Assembly: GCF_009729015.1 (NCBI RefSeq)
Contig: NZ_CP045482.1
Span: 2,188,028 to 2,252,027 of the forward strand
Direction of reading: 5' to 3'
DNA: 64,000 bases
From: Acidianus ambivalens
GTDB lineage: Archaea > Thermoproteota > Thermoprotei_A > Sulfolobales > Sulfolobaceae
This document shows, one piece after another, positions 41,063-52,500 of this stretch. Both the position numbers and the translations under genes were made by a program. Numbering within the stretch: position 1 is the stretch's first letter; each line of letters opens with the position of its first letter. The notes beneath the pieces are model-generated. The model saw nothing but the letters and a program-made list of their open reading frames with translations. It was not told where the DNA came from and made no database searches.

Positions 41063-42241
41063 ATGCAGAAATTCATTCATGCTACAATCTCAGCTTTCTT
41101 TTCTTGGGCAGGAAATATTTACGATTTACTAATAGTTACTTATGTATATTATTATTTCGAAAAATGCTTGGGTTTAAACGCAGTAGAAGGAACCTTGCTT
41201 TTTGCCTTAGGTTTAATATTCAGAGTAATAGGAGGTTATACTTTTGGTAAGATAGCGGATCAAAGAGGAAGGAAGCCAATATTAATAATAGGGACTGCAG
41301 GATATTCTGCATTTCAAGGTTTAATGGCTTTTTCTCCTAATGCAATAATATTACTAGTTGCGAGAGCTTTACAAGGATTATTCATGGGTGCCCAATGGAC
41401 TGCAGGAACTGTAATAGCTTATGAACAAGCTCCTCCAAGCGCTAGGGGACTAATTAATGGAATTGTCCAAGCAGGCTACGGCGTAGGTTATGCATTAACT
41501 GGAGTAGCTTTTATAGAATTTGCTCCAGCAATGAGCGGTATTGGTTGGAGGTTATTTTTACTTACTGGGGCAATTCCAATAATTTTGTTACCTTATATAA
41601 TTTTGAAAGTATCAGACGTTAAAGTGTCTAGGAGAGTTGCAAGTAAAGTTAATGTTAAGGAATACACCAAGATTCTAATTAGGGCGTCAATAATAATATC
41701 TGGAATGTTCTTCTCTTATTATTCAATATTTGCAGTTTATCCAGATTTGGCTGAATATTTAGGCTTATCTAAGGACTTTGTTGGCTTAATGATGACAGTT
41801 GCTAATATATCCTTGGCAATATCTTTCATAGTGTATGGCAGAGTTGCAGACTTCATAAATAAGAGGAAACTAATAACTTATGGCGTTATTGGAGAAATTA
41901 TAGGTCTACCAATGATGTTGCCAATAATAGTAAAATCGCCAGGACTAATGCTTATAGGTTTATTAGTATATTCAATAGCTACTGGATTTTGGCCATTAGC
42001 ACCTCTGTTGATAGTAGAATCTGTACCACCGGAAGTTAGGTCAGCGTTAACTGGATTGTCTTACAATTTAGGTAGCGTTGTTGGTGGCGTAGGATCAATA
42101 ACTATGGGTACTTTAGTTCAAATATTTGGTTTAGCTAATTCTCCTTTATTTGGAAATATTCTAGGATATTCATCTTTGCTTATAGTTTTAATAACATTAT
42201 TAACTTGGCCTAGAGGAACTGTAATTACAAAAAATAAGTAA
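41063..42241 (+). CDS. MFS transporter, sister of the 38304 gene
   Basis: 392 aa, ATG 41063, twelve membrane helices with GKIADQRGRKPILIIG. High similarity to the protein at 38304-39497 across the whole length indicates a duplication within the lineage; the two copies are now on opposite strands around the pseudo-ATPase gene. TATA-like CTTTTTAAATTTA at about 41006-41018. Likely proton-coupled uptake or export of a small organic acid or sugar. Confidence 0.9.
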   Translation: MQKFIHATISAFFSWAGNIYDLLIVTYVYYYFEKCLGLNAVEGTLLFALGLIFRVIGGYTFGKIADQRGRKPILIIGTAGYSAFQGLMAFSPNAIILLVARALQGLFMGAQWTAGTVIAYEQAPPSARGLINGIVQAGYGVGYALTGVAFIEFAPAMSGIGWRLFLLTGAIPIILLPYIILKVSDVKVSRRVASKVNVKEYTKILIRASIIISGMFFSYYSIFAVYPDLAEYLGLSKDFVGLMMTVANISLAISFIVYGRVADFINKRKLITYGVIGEIIGLPMMLPIIVKSPGLMLIGLLVYSIATGFWPLAPLLIVESVPPEVRSALTGLSYNLGSVVGGVGSITMGTLVQIFGLANSPLFGNILGYSSLLIVLITLLTWPRGTVITKNK

Positions 42242-42243
42242 CT

Positions 42244-42708
42244 TTAGTAAGCAGGTTCTGTCACGTATTTTTCAATTTCCTTCTCCATTACTGTAAGCAA
42301 TCCCCATTCTCTATCAAATCTTTTATAAACTTCCTTATATCCCATTTTCTTGTAAAATTCTATTGCGGTATCTAAAGCCTCAAGTTTTATTAATTTCTTA
42401 CCTTTAATTTTAGCTAAATATTCTGCAAAATCCAGTAATCTACTGCCAACTTTTTCAGCCTTTACTAGTATGTTTCTAGCTAACATATCAATTAACAAGC
42501 TATCGTTATTCTCTATTATATCAATAACGCCGGCTATATTTCCATCAATATCCAAGACATAAACTAAGTCTCCTTGCAATTTCCATAAATAATAGTCCTT
42601 AAGAGAGTACTTGTCCATTCTATAATCTCCACTCTTAAATGGTTTTGCTGTATCTTCAATTCTTATTTCACGTAAGCCCCATAAAGGGGCATTAACGCGA
42701 TTTTTCAA
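42244..42708 (-). CDS. GNAT-family N-acetyltransferase
   Basis: 154 aa from a TTG at 42708 (the only upstream start that keeps the first strands). GNAT pattern: LVYVLDIDGNIAGVIDIIEN, then acetyl-CoA loop region KAEKVGSRLLDFAEYLAKIKG and final strand LDTAIEFYKKMGYKEVYKRF. Acetylates an unknown small molecule or protein. Convergent with the MFS gene, 2 bp apart. Confidence 0.82.
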   Translation of the reverse strand: MKNRVNAPLWGLREIRIEDTAKPFKSGDYRMDKYSLKDYYLWKLQGDLVYVLDIDGNIAGVIDIIENNDSLLIDMLARNILVKAEKVGSRLLDFAEYLAKIKGKKLIKLEALDTAIEFYKKMGYKEVYKRFDREWGLLTVMEKEIEKYVTEPAY

Positions 42709-42821
42709 GACTAAGTTTCTTTCTTACGGAGAAGGATTTATTTGACTTAAATAGAGATTTTTGATGCATATTTTTACTTCCCTTTCTATTTTTACCTTTC
42801 TCAAAGGGGTTAATAAGGATA

Positions 42822-43961
42822 TCATTCCTTAATTTTTAATAAAAATAAGTAAATGATTGAAGAGAGTATTATTATAAATCCTGAGAATAACCAAAGTATC
42901 CTAAATCCTAAGGAAGTTATAATGATAGATGCAATTAACGGGGCCAGTATACCACTGCTTTGCCAGAAAAAGTTTGCAAAACCAGAAACGCTTCCAGCGT
43001 TCTTGCTATCAATTACTGATACTGCACTGGAATTAGCAGGGGTTATTATAAACCTAACAAATCCCATAATACTCGCTATAATAAAGATTTGAATCATAGA
43101 TAAATAGTATGAGAGGTTAAAGGTAAGCAAACCGTATATCCCCTCAAAAAATGCAAGGGAATTTTTGATTCCTATCTTTCTTATTATATAACCAGCAATT
43201 ACTGTTGAAGGAATTCCGGCTAAAGCAAGCATTGAGTAAGTTAAGCCTGCAATATAAGAGTTCATTCCTAGGGTTAGGAAGTATTTATATACATAAAGTG
43301 TTATTATCCAATAAGAAAGAAAGAAAAGGAAACCTGAAAAGCTGACTATTATAACGTTCTTATTTTTAGCTACCAAGAAGAGGGATTTCTTTTCAATTTT
43401 AGAGTTTTTAATAGGAATTGGCAAGTAAGATAGAGCTGTAAACAATGATATTATTGAAATTAAGTAATAAGGGAACCTCCAGCCAAAATTAATACTTAAA
43501 TAGGGCAACGTTACTCCCGCTAATACTATAGATAACGGCCACGCTAGGCTATAATAGCCTATTGCTATTGGTAATTCTTTGCTAGAGAATCTACAGGATA
43601 GAATTCTAATTGTCGTAGGATAAATCCAGCCTGCAAATAATCCCATTAAAAGGCTTGAGAAATATTCAAAAGCTATCGAATTCGCATAGCCTGAAAGAAA
43701 AGAAGCAAATGACAGCCCTAAGAGTGATATTATAGAAGTTACCTTAGGGTAACTATTTGCAATAAAGCCAGAAGGAATCTGAACTATTACGTATCCTATG
43801 AAGAATAAGGAAAATATTATACTGTCTTGCAATTCTGTAGGCTTAAGAGAAGAATAAACTGAAACTATACTCCAAGCAATCCTAGAAAAGTAACTTAGAA
43901 AGAACGATAGGGAAGTTATGAAGATTACCAGAACAGGCTCTGATTCTTTTTTACTTTTCAT
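42822..43961 (-). CDS. MFS transporter
   Basis: 379 aa, ATG start, about twelve membrane helices. Opens with a cytosolic Lys-rich tail (MKSKKESEP) then SFFLSYFSRIAWSIVSVYSS; IPSGFIANSYPK takes the place of the loop 2-3 motif. Not closely related to the two sister carriers upstream. Substrate unknown; sugar-phosphate/organic anion antiporters share its overall look. Confidence 0.88.
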   Translation of the reverse strand: MKSKKESEPVLVIFITSLSFFLSYFSRIAWSIVSVYSSLKPTELQDSIIFSLFFIGYVIVQIPSGFIANSYPKVTSIISLLGLSFASFLSGYANSIAFEYFSSLLMGLFAGWIYPTTIRILSCRFSSKELPIAIGYYSLAWPLSIVLAGVTLPYLSINFGWRFPYYLISIISLFTALSYLPIPIKNSKIEKKSLFLVAKNKNVIIVSFSGFLFFLSYWIITLYVYKYFLTLGMNSYIAGLTYSMLALAGIPSTVIAGYIIRKIGIKNSLAFFEGIYGLLTFNLSYYLSMIQIFIIASIMGFVRFIITPANSSAVSVIDSKNAGSVSGFANFFWQSSGILAPLIASIIITSLGFRILWLFSGFIIILSSIIYLFLLKIKE

Positions 43962-44145
43962 ATTAAAATATGCTAAAACTAAAGCTTTTAATAGTGTCTT
44001 CTTTTAGTTGTTAATAAGCTACAAGAAGTCTGAATTCAGAACTAATTTAAGGACTTAAGTTTATATGATATGTATGCATATTAAAAAGAGAGATTGTATA
44101 GAATTTGATAGTAATTAAAGGAGTAAATGCCTTAGGGAAGAAAAA

Positions 44146-44155
44146 CATATAAAAA
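44146..44155 (+). promoter_or_regulatory. TATA box of tRNA-Gly(CCC)
   Basis: CATATAAAAA about 26 nt before the tRNA start at 44177. Confidence 0.5.
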
Positions 44156-44176
44156 CATAATATAATATTATTAATT

Positions 44177-44759
<583 letters not shown>

Positions 44760-44851
44760 GCTACATAGTTTAATAATAAAAGAGAAGAGACGAAGTTGAA
44801 ACTAATAAAAACTCACGAAGATTTATTAAATCAACAAATGGGTAATATGAT

Positions 44852-45346
44852 ATGCAGAAACTCTATACAGGAAGATATGTAAACCTTCAAGCGTTGGCTC
44901 AAGAAATTAATAGTATACTTTTGCAAGAAGGCTGGGAATCGACTGTGCAGCCAATGATGATTGGTAATCCGCAATACCAAGATTACATAATTAGAGGACT
45001 AAAGAAAGGTCATTTTCATCATGCAGAAGAATTAATAGTTAGAGTTACTGGTTCTCCATCGGAGTTCAGGATAATAATCGAAGAGGAACATATAGGACCC
45101 ATAGGTAGAGAATTGATAAATAGAAGGTTATTAAAACAAATAGATAAGGAAATTAATGACGGTTTATTTGACTTACCAATGCAACAGCCAACAATGCAGC
45201 CTATTAATCAACAAATAACTCCAACAGTTCCTTCTCAGCAACCAATTACTCCTCAAGCGCCTCAACAAATTAGATGCCCGCAATGTGGTTACTTAAATCC
45301 GCCAGGAGCTAAGTTCTGTATAAATTGCGGTGCAAGATTAGCTTAA
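44852..45346 (+). CDS. Zinc-ribbon protein with a conserved N-terminal domain
   Basis: 164 aa, ATG start. N-terminal domain about 1-105 shares the Y-x-G-x(4)-LQ...QE...L...GW pattern with the 129-aa protein at 24919. A Gln/Pro/Thr-rich linker (about 110-138) leads to a C-terminal zinc ribbon CPQCGYLNPPGAKFCINCGARL. Such ribbons mediate protein or nucleic-acid contacts. Cytoplasmic. Function unknown, but the shared domain marks a small family in this genome. Confidence 0.82.
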   Translation: MQKLYTGRYVNLQALAQEINSILLQEGWESTVQPMMIGNPQYQDYIIRGLKKGHFHHAEELIVRVTGSPSEFRIIIEEEHIGPIGRELINRRLLKQIDKEINDGLFDLPMQQPTMQPINQQITPTVPSQQPITPQAPQQIRCPQCGYLNPPGAKFCINCGARLA

Positions 45347-45379
45347 TTTATTATTTTCTTTTCTTCTTTCTTTTTGTTA

Positions 45380-46438
45380 ATGCAAATTGCTGTAAGACTT
45401 TTATGGAATAGTGCTGTTCCTAAAATGGCTATAGAAGAAGCCAGGAATACTAACTGGAAACTAATAATTTATAGGGACGCTGGAGGAAATTATAAGTTAG
45501 ACGGCGTAAATTATGTAATACTTAGGAAAAGGGGAGAAAAAGGCTTCTTTACTCCTCTTTTCTCTTTTATAACTTCAATTTATGCAAAGCATAGAGGAAA
45601 GGAAGCAACAGTAGACCTTGACCTAATTTTAAGAGCAACAAAGATTAGGGGACCTACTCTTTATCATGATCAATTTGCAGGAATTACCGGTTACGTAAGG
45701 AAATTATGTTACGGAGAGGATTACGCAGTTTACCTTCACGAAACATCATTACCCTTGAGAGGAGTGAAGTACTTTTTACCTAAGAAAATTGAAGAAAAGG
45801 TATTAAGAAATGCAAAGGTTATTTTTACTAACTCTATGTGGAATAAGAAGACTTTAGAGGAATACGGAATAAAATCTGAAGTAATATACCCAGGCTGTTA
45901 TCCGGTAAGTAAATTGCCAGAAAGCAGAGAAAGAATTGTTTTGGCAGTATCAACTTGGGACTCCGGAAGAAAACCAGAGATTTACGGCGAAATAGCAAAG
46001 AGAATAAAAGGTAAAATGGTAATGGCAGGTTCTTGGGCTAGGGAAGATACTTTAAAAGAATTCTTAAGAAAGTACGGAAATTACGTAACAGTAACTGGAA
46101 AAATAAGCGAGGAAAAACTCGCAGAACTGTATTCTAAAGCCTCAGTCCTTGTAAGGTTTGGCTTTAATGAAAGAGGCCCAGGATTGGGAGTAATTGAGGC
46201 AATGGCTTACGGAGTGCCTGTAATAGTTAACGAAAGTCTAGGAAGTAAGGAGCTAATAAAGCAAGGTGAAAACGGATTTGTAGTAAGAGATTGGGAAGAA
46301 GCCATAGATAGGATTAATGAAACTTTAGAAAACTGGCATAAAATGAGCGTTAATGCGTGGAATACTGCAAAAGAATTATCTTGGGGAAATCATGCAGAGA
46401 AATTAAAGGAAATTTTATGTCAAACTTTTGAATGTTAA
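45380..46438 (+). CDS. Glycosyltransferase family 4
   Basis: 352 aa from ATG 45380 (MQIAVRLLWNSAVPK); a TTG six nt earlier is possible. GT-B fold with the C-terminal signature ERGPGLGVIEAMAYGVPVIVNESLGSKELIKQGENGF (the E-x(7)-E motif) and IFTNSMWNKKTLEEYGIKSEVIYPG at the domain border. Located among surface-protein genes, so it may act in the glycosylation of S-layer or pilins; this is context only. Confidence 0.9.
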   Translation: MQIAVRLLWNSAVPKMAIEEARNTNWKLIIYRDAGGNYKLDGVNYVILRKRGEKGFFTPLFSFITSIYAKHRGKEATVDLDLILRATKIRGPTLYHDQFAGITGYVRKLCYGEDYAVYLHETSLPLRGVKYFLPKKIEEKVLRNAKVIFTNSMWNKKTLEEYGIKSEVIYPGCYPVSKLPESRERIVLAVSTWDSGRKPEIYGEIAKRIKGKMVMAGSWAREDTLKEFLRKYGNYVTVTGKISEEKLAELYSKASVLVRFGFNERGPGLGVIEAMAYGVPVIVNESLGSKELIKQGENGFVVRDWEEAIDRINETLENWHKMSVNAWNTAKELSWGNHAEKLKEILCQTFEC

Positions 46439-46534
46439 TTTTTCATTTTTTATAAAAATTAGATTAATTGGAAAATATAACTTTACATAAAAAAGGTTTT
46501 TTATGTTCAAACATATAGTTTTGTTTGATAAAAA

Positions 46535-47764
46535 ATGACTAAAGTATTAGTCTTAGGAGGAAGGTTCGGGGCTTTGACTCCGGCATATACGCTAAAAAGG
46601 TTAGTAGGAAGCAAAGCTGAAATAAAGTTGATAAACGAGAGCAGATTTAGCTGGCTAAGATTAGATTTACCTCACGTTTCTATAGGAGTAAAGGACGTGG
46701 ACGAGTTTAAATTAGACTTATCTCAAGCTTTGCCGGAGAAAGGAATAGAATTCCAAGAAGGAAAAGTAATAAAGATAGACGCAAAAAACAACGAGGTCAT
46801 ATATAAAAAGCCAGACGGCCCAATTGAGGAGGAAGAATACGATTACGTAATTGTTGGAATAGGCGCGCACTTAGGAACAGAACTAATTAAAGGTTGGGAT
46901 AAATACTGCTACAGCGTCTGCGAGCCAGAGTTTGCACTAAAATTGAGGGATAGGTTAGCTACTTTTCAAGGAGGTAATATAACAATAGGTTCTGGATATT
47001 TCTATCAAGGCCATAATCCAAGGCCAAAAGTTCCAGAAAATTTAGCCCCGTTTTCAGACGCTGCTTGCGAAGGGCCAGTTTTTGAAATGTCCTTAATGCT
47101 TCACGGATACTTTAAGAAGAGGGGAATGCTTGACAAGGTAAAGATGACAGTTTATTCTCCCGGCGAATACTTATCAGACTTATCTTCAGATGCTAGGAAA
47201 GCTGTTGGAGAAATATATAAGGAGTTCGGCATCACTTTAATCCAAAACTTCAGAGTTAGGGAAATTACTGAACATGAAATAATTGACGAAAAAGGTAATA
47301 GACTACCTTCAGATCTTTCAATAATATTACCACCCTATACTGGGAATCCTGCGTTAAAGAATTCCACTCCAGATTTAGTTGACGATGCCGGTTTCATACC
47401 AACTGATTTAAACATGGTTTCAATAAAATACGATAACGTTTACGCTTCAGGAGACGCAAACGCAATTACTGTTCCAAAATTAGCGTACTTAGCAGTAAAA
47501 ACAGGAAGGATTGCTGCACAACATTTAGCTAATAGATTAGGAGTACCAACTAAGATTGATAAATATGATCCAGCAGTGGTTTGTATAGCAGATAATCCTT
47601 TAGAGGGCTATGGAGTCGCAGTAAGCGATAATACCATGTACAAGGGAACTCACTCTACCGCGGTGCCTTCACCAGTTAATTCTCTAAAGAAAGAATTATT
47701 CGTGAAGTACTTCATGTGGAGTAAAGGAGATTTAGCATTAGAAAAATACTTTGGTGAGTGGTAA
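46535..47764 (+). CDS. sqr: Sulfide:quinone oxidoreductase
   Basis: 409 aa, ATG start. FAD motif VLGGRFGALTPAYTL, and the three functional Cys: Cys129 (YSVCEPEF), Cys178 (DAACEGPVF) and Cys350 (AVVCIAD), exactly the positions described for Acidianus ambivalens SQR. ASGDANAITVPK is the second FAD contact. A membrane-associated flavoenzyme that oxidises sulfide to polysulfide and passes electrons to caldariella-type quinone. A TATA-like GGTTTTTTATG lies about 35 nt before the start. Unlike the second SQR-like gene it has no TusA neighbour. Confidence 0.96.
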   Translation: MTKVLVLGGRFGALTPAYTLKRLVGSKAEIKLINESRFSWLRLDLPHVSIGVKDVDEFKLDLSQALPEKGIEFQEGKVIKIDAKNNEVIYKKPDGPIEEEEYDYVIVGIGAHLGTELIKGWDKYCYSVCEPEFALKLRDRLATFQGGNITIGSGYFYQGHNPRPKVPENLAPFSDAACEGPVFEMSLMLHGYFKKRGMLDKVKMTVYSPGEYLSDLSSDARKAVGEIYKEFGITLIQNFRVREITEHEIIDEKGNRLPSDLSIILPPYTGNPALKNSTPDLVDDAGFIPTDLNMVSIKYDNVYASGDANAITVPKLAYLAVKTGRIAAQHLANRLGVPTKIDKYDPAVVCIADNPLEGYGVAVSDNTMYKGTHSTAVPSPVNSLKKELFVKYFMWSKGDLALEKYFGEW

Positions 47765-47774
47765 AGTCAATATC

Positions 47775-48014
47775 TTATACTCTATTTTTTAATATTATTA
47801 TAGCTTTTGTGATTCCCATTAATATTATTAGAAAAGAGAGAATTAGTATCATAGAGATGTTAAGCAAGAGTCCCTGAATTGAATAGTCTGGTATAGTAAA
47901 AATAAAATACATAAGTTGATAAATCCAAGATATTCCCATTAACCTGGATAAAACAGATAATAAGAAAAGTATAGCAGCAGCCGTGTACTTATTTAAATTA
48001 AGGATTAGTCTCAC
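47775..48014 (-). CDS. Small membrane protein, 79 aa
   Basis: GTG start at 48014. Two to three hydrophobic helices (about residues 11-27, 29-41 and 49-73), basic at both ends (MRLILNLNKY, ILKNRV). Convergent with sqr (10 bp). Not recognised; real gene likely but not certain. Confidence 0.55.
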   Translation of the reverse strand: MRLILNLNKYTAAAILFLLSVLSRLMGISWIYQLMYFIFTIPDYSIQGLLLNISMILILSFLIILMGITKAIIILKNRV

Positions 48015-48092
48015 AATTGAGTAATTAGATAAGGTAATAATTAAATATTACTTTCGTTCTTCCCACGGATCTTTAAAATAAATCAAATAGAC

Positions 48093-49403
48093 ATGAAAGG
48101 TCTATCTGCAGTTATAGGTATGGTATTTCTCTTGATAGTGATGATAGCCGTACTTATACCATTAGCATTAACTGTAACATCAACAACTTCAAAAGAGGAA
48201 GAGAACATAAATGCAATACAACCATTGCAGGTAGAAGTAGAAGAGCAGATAAGCGAAGTTAATACTGAGAATTCTCCTATAGGTTTCTATTACTGTAACG
48301 TAACTGGCAAGGCGATATTAGTATACTACTCTTCTCCACCAATTCCACTAAATGTCTCCTACTTTTTAGGGTATAAAGGTGGTTATATTCAAATAATAGA
48401 TCCACAGCCAACTAAAACTACGTGGAATAAATACCCCGCTTTAGAATATCAAGTAGGTAACTTCAACAAGCTGGCAATGGTAACAACGTTGGGAAATATA
48501 ATTTATGCCGATCCAATGCCACATTTACAACAAAGTAGTAATTCCTCATCAGCATATGACCCATATTGGGTATATAGGCTAAATACTCCTTATACGTCTT
48601 ATACTAATCCTAGTAATGTGCAAATATGTAGTAATCCTTCTGCAATTACAAACGATTGGAAGCCTTGTGGAATCAATAATGCAGTATTAATTGTCCTTAA
48701 GCAAAGTCATAAGCCACTATGCATAAACCTTACTATACATTTCAGCTGTTATTTCGCAACAAACTATAGGCATAGCGGGGATGTAGGAACTAATATAGGA
48801 ATTTATTCTGGGTCTTTTTACGGTCAGATTGAGTTCGGAAATTACTTTCTCGGTGCAAATTCTGGAGTATGGCCTTATGAGGGATTTCAGTGTATATTAC
48901 TTAACGTTTCTCACGGCTATGTTTCCACGTTAGCTTTTTGCTATGTGGGTCTAGGAGTTTTAGCATCTTGCAGCTATTTAGTATATAAAACTAGGTGTGC
49001 CTGGGGTTCAGTATCGAGCTTTAACTATTTACTATCAATACATATTAATTGTTGTTGTCAGATTTACATCGAGCTATACAAAGAATGCAATGGCAAATAC
49101 GTTCCAGTAAAGTTACCTTGTATCACTCCTAAATACGCAAAGTTTTATCCTTGCGAACCTTTAACGAAATTTGAAGGAAATTATAATGAAACAGAATGGG
49201 GACATACGGTATGCTATATGTGTGTTCCAAAATCTACATCTTGTGTTGTTCCATTTGGGGAAATAAAAGCTGCTGTAAAAGTTGTAGGCTATGCAGCTTG
49301 CGGTTTCTGCCCAGTAGAATATCCTTATGATCCAATAGGAGTTGCAGTAGAAATAATGTGGGGAGAATCAATTTACGTCTCTGGTATTCAAATAGCAGAC
49401 TAA
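48093..49403 (+). CDS. Large pilin-like Cys-rich surface protein
   Basis: 436 aa, ATG start. N-terminus MKGLSAVIGMVFLLIVMIAV fits a class III (PibD) signal: Lys-Gly before the cleavage and an 18-20 residue hydrophobic helix after it, as in the archaeal type IV pilin N-terminal domain. The rest is an outer domain rich in Tyr, Asn-X-Ser/Thr sequons and more than fifteen Cys (CNVTG, CSNPSAITNDWKPCG, CCCQIYIELYKEC), suggesting many disulfides. Much larger than usual pilins (120-170 aa). Sits directly upstream of slaA; may be an adhesin or S-layer-linked filament tip. Confidence 0.72.
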   Translation: MKGLSAVIGMVFLLIVMIAVLIPLALTVTSTTSKEEENINAIQPLQVEVEEQISEVNTENSPIGFYYCNVTGKAILVYYSSPPIPLNVSYFLGYKGGYIQIIDPQPTKTTWNKYPALEYQVGNFNKLAMVTTLGNIIYADPMPHLQQSSNSSSAYDPYWVYRLNTPYTSYTNPSNVQICSNPSAITNDWKPCGINNAVLIVLKQSHKPLCINLTIHFSCYFATNYRHSGDVGTNIGIYSGSFYGQIEFGNYFLGANSGVWPYEGFQCILLNVSHGYVSTLAFCYVGLGVLASCSYLVYKTRCAWGSVSSFNYLLSIHINCCCQIYIELYKECNGKYVPVKLPCITPKYAKFYPCEPLTKFEGNYNETEWGHTVCYMCVPKSTSCVVPFGEIKAAVKVVGYAACGFCPVEYPYDPIGVAVEIMWGESIYVSGIQIAD

Positions 49404-49547
49404 ATATACGTAAATTATTTCTCGTTTTTAGCTCTTCGAATAAGCAAAAATTCTTGTATAGTATAATTTTATTCATTGTTTTATACTTATCTTTAGCTAA
49501 TAATTGATAAAAGACAATTATTCTATTGTATACTATTGTAGTCATAA

Positions 49548-49558
49548 GTTTTTAATAT
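49548..49558 (+). promoter_or_regulatory. TATA box of slaA
   Basis: AAGTTTTTAAT ends right at the first possible ATG (49557). It lies about 32-42 nt before the ATG at 49590, which suits transcription start near 49580 and supports that later start codon. Confidence 0.45.
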
Positions 49559-49589
49559 GGAATACGATAACACTTTCAACAGATCTAGT

Positions 49590-52500
49590 ATGGATCTCTC
49601 GACCAAGAAGGTAATAAGTGCTGGTCTAGTTTTTATATACGCGTTAAGTTTGGCAATGTTAGTTCCAATGTTCTTAGCAAGTAATCAAGGAGTAATATCT
49701 GCAGTAATTAATCCGGCAACTGGAGGAAATTGCTTACCTGGTAGATATTCTGGAATAGTGCAAGCTAGTGGTGTAACATTAACTGCAGTAAACCTAACTT
49801 ACGTTCCACCATTTAACACTACATTACCATTACTAGTATATAGCCAGTCAATATTCAATGGTACGTTATATTACTATAACTCTACAGGATTCTATGAATT
49901 GATGAAAAAATATGGAATTAGTATGACGCCAGTACATCAAATAGTAAATGTGACCTCAAGATTCTTTGCAAGAACTACAGAAGGCGTTATTCCAAATACA
50001 TTACCACCTTATACTTCTGGCAATTGCTACTTATTTAACACAACACCTCCTACACCATTCTATTATAGTTACAGAACATTAGCAATGGTAAACTCTTACT
50101 TCCCCAATACACAATATATTAATACTAGCTCAGAAATAAGCGATTTGTACTTTAATGTATCTTACTTACCTTATAATACTACATTAACATTATCTATATA
50201 TGCAACTCCAGCATTACAAGGAATAGAAGGCATTATAAGATTCAACTTTAGCGTTAAGTTATGTGCTAATAGCACAATATATCCATATGCTGAATACACT
50301 CTACACGCATATTTCTATTTCAATAACTCATTCATCTGTGAATTAGAGAACATAAAGACTAGTATACCCGGTGTAGCATCTGCAACATCTCCTACGACAA
50401 TACACTTCACATCTACTGCAGTAAATTACATATTATTAGTAGATCTAGGTCTATGGAGTAACGTTAGTACAGTATATGTAACAGGCGTTGAAGGTGCAAC
50501 CTATCCATCCGATACAGTTGCAACTACTATAAACAATGGTAGCTTCCATCCAGTAATAATTCCGCCAGCAATATGTATACAATATAAGACATTCTATAGT
50601 AATCAGATTAATCCTGAATTACCTAACACATCTGGTCCAGATTCAATACCATATATGATAGCAAATGTTACAATATACTCTCCGGATGATATGCTTAACT
50701 GGACCTATGCACAGAAGTATGTAGGATGCATAGCAGCAGAATATGCTAATCCAAAGTGGAACCCATATTGTAAGATAAATGAGGCATGGTACAATAATTA
50801 TGGTCATGGCGGTAATGGATTAACTGTAACATTAATGGTAGGTAACAATAAAGTATTGAGTATTAATTATCCATATTTAGCTTTATGCCACGTATCTTAC
50901 ACTGATGGGTTCCATAACTTCGTCTATAAGTTCTCAATAGAATTCCTATTATCTTCCGTAGATAATATAACATACATGCTAACAACTGTTGCTCCCAATA
51001 GTACTGGATTAGGCGGAGATATGCTATATGTATTAATTAAGCCTTGTCAATTAAAAGATGCAACTATTCTATTAACATATAATGATAGTGATTATGCAGT
51101 ACAGCACTACTTTGGACCAGTAGATAGAGAAATTGCTGTAGTATGCAATAACATTAAAGTTTACACTCCATTATTATACATGCCTAAGTGCGTTCCAATA
51201 TCTACTCCGTTCTTCTATGGTCAAGTAATAGATTATGACTATGGATACAACTATGCGTTAGCTGGATATGTTAATACCTATTATTACAATGCAACATCTC
51301 ATCAGTACTATAAAGTTGGGCAGTATGTAGATGTACAGCACGTATCCGGAGATTCAGAACTAGTACTAGGAGTTTGTCCAGGTTATAAGTGTGCATCCTT
51401 AAGTATATACTATCCAAATACTCCACCATACTATCCTGCAAGCCATGAAGCCAAAGTCGGAAAGATAATGGGTATATGCATAGAATTTGCTAATGGCACT
51501 ATGGAGAGAATATACTTAAGCCCGAGCAACATAACTGCACTATTAACCACTAACGTCATGAAACAGATGGCTCCAATGCCACCATTCTGGAACTACTCCT
51601 TCGAGATAAGCATAACAGGATTAGAGAGCATATTACACATAACTCCTAACCAAGCATTAACTGTACTAAACAACTCGTATATCATAGTGTGCTACTATGA
51701 TATAGCATCCAACTCTACAGTTCATAATATGACAAAGTTAGTATCGACTCCAGTCACTGTAGCTATATCTCCACCATCTCAAGCCTTCTATTACGCGCCT
51801 GCTACTCCATTTGATGATATAGTACATCCAGGGTGCCAGATATTCTACTTCGTTAATGTTAATGCAACATATCCAATAACTGTAACTTTAACTGATAAGA
51901 GCTTAGGAGAATTGTCTCCAACAACTATAGTCACAACTACTGTAACATGCATATATGTAATATTATATAATGGAACTATGTTACACTACAATAGCGCAGT
52001 ATTCCCAATAACATTAACTGAAACTGCTCCATCAAGTGGAGTATTTACAGCAACATTATACGTTGAGGTAACTAATAGCAAAGGTACTCCTGTAACAGCA
52101 TATCCATTGAACTACTCGTATATAGCAATATACAACCCAGCTACCAAGATGCAAATAATTGTAGGTAAGCTATCAAATATAATGCCACTAGTACCAAGTA
52201 AATACTTCAAGGTGGGTGTAGTAGTTGATGGATTGTCAGCAAACTCTACATTCACTCTAACAGAGATTCCTAACGTGATATACAACGTATCTCCAATAAT
52301 CTACAACTATATAGATGGAGAATTATCAGTAACAGTTGCAGCTAATATTCCAGGGTATTATTACTCTGGATACCTAGTGTTAACAATCTATAACTGTACT
52401 GCTAAACCGTGTCACCCAATATATACATATGAAATATACTTCAACTTCAGTGCAACATCTCCACACTTCGTAGCAGCATACGACCTACTATTCTTAGAGC

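Noticed and set aside
49234..49545. 103-codon minus-strand frame before slaA.
   Set aside because: Mostly antisense to the pilin-like gene and includes the slaA upstream region; no family features.
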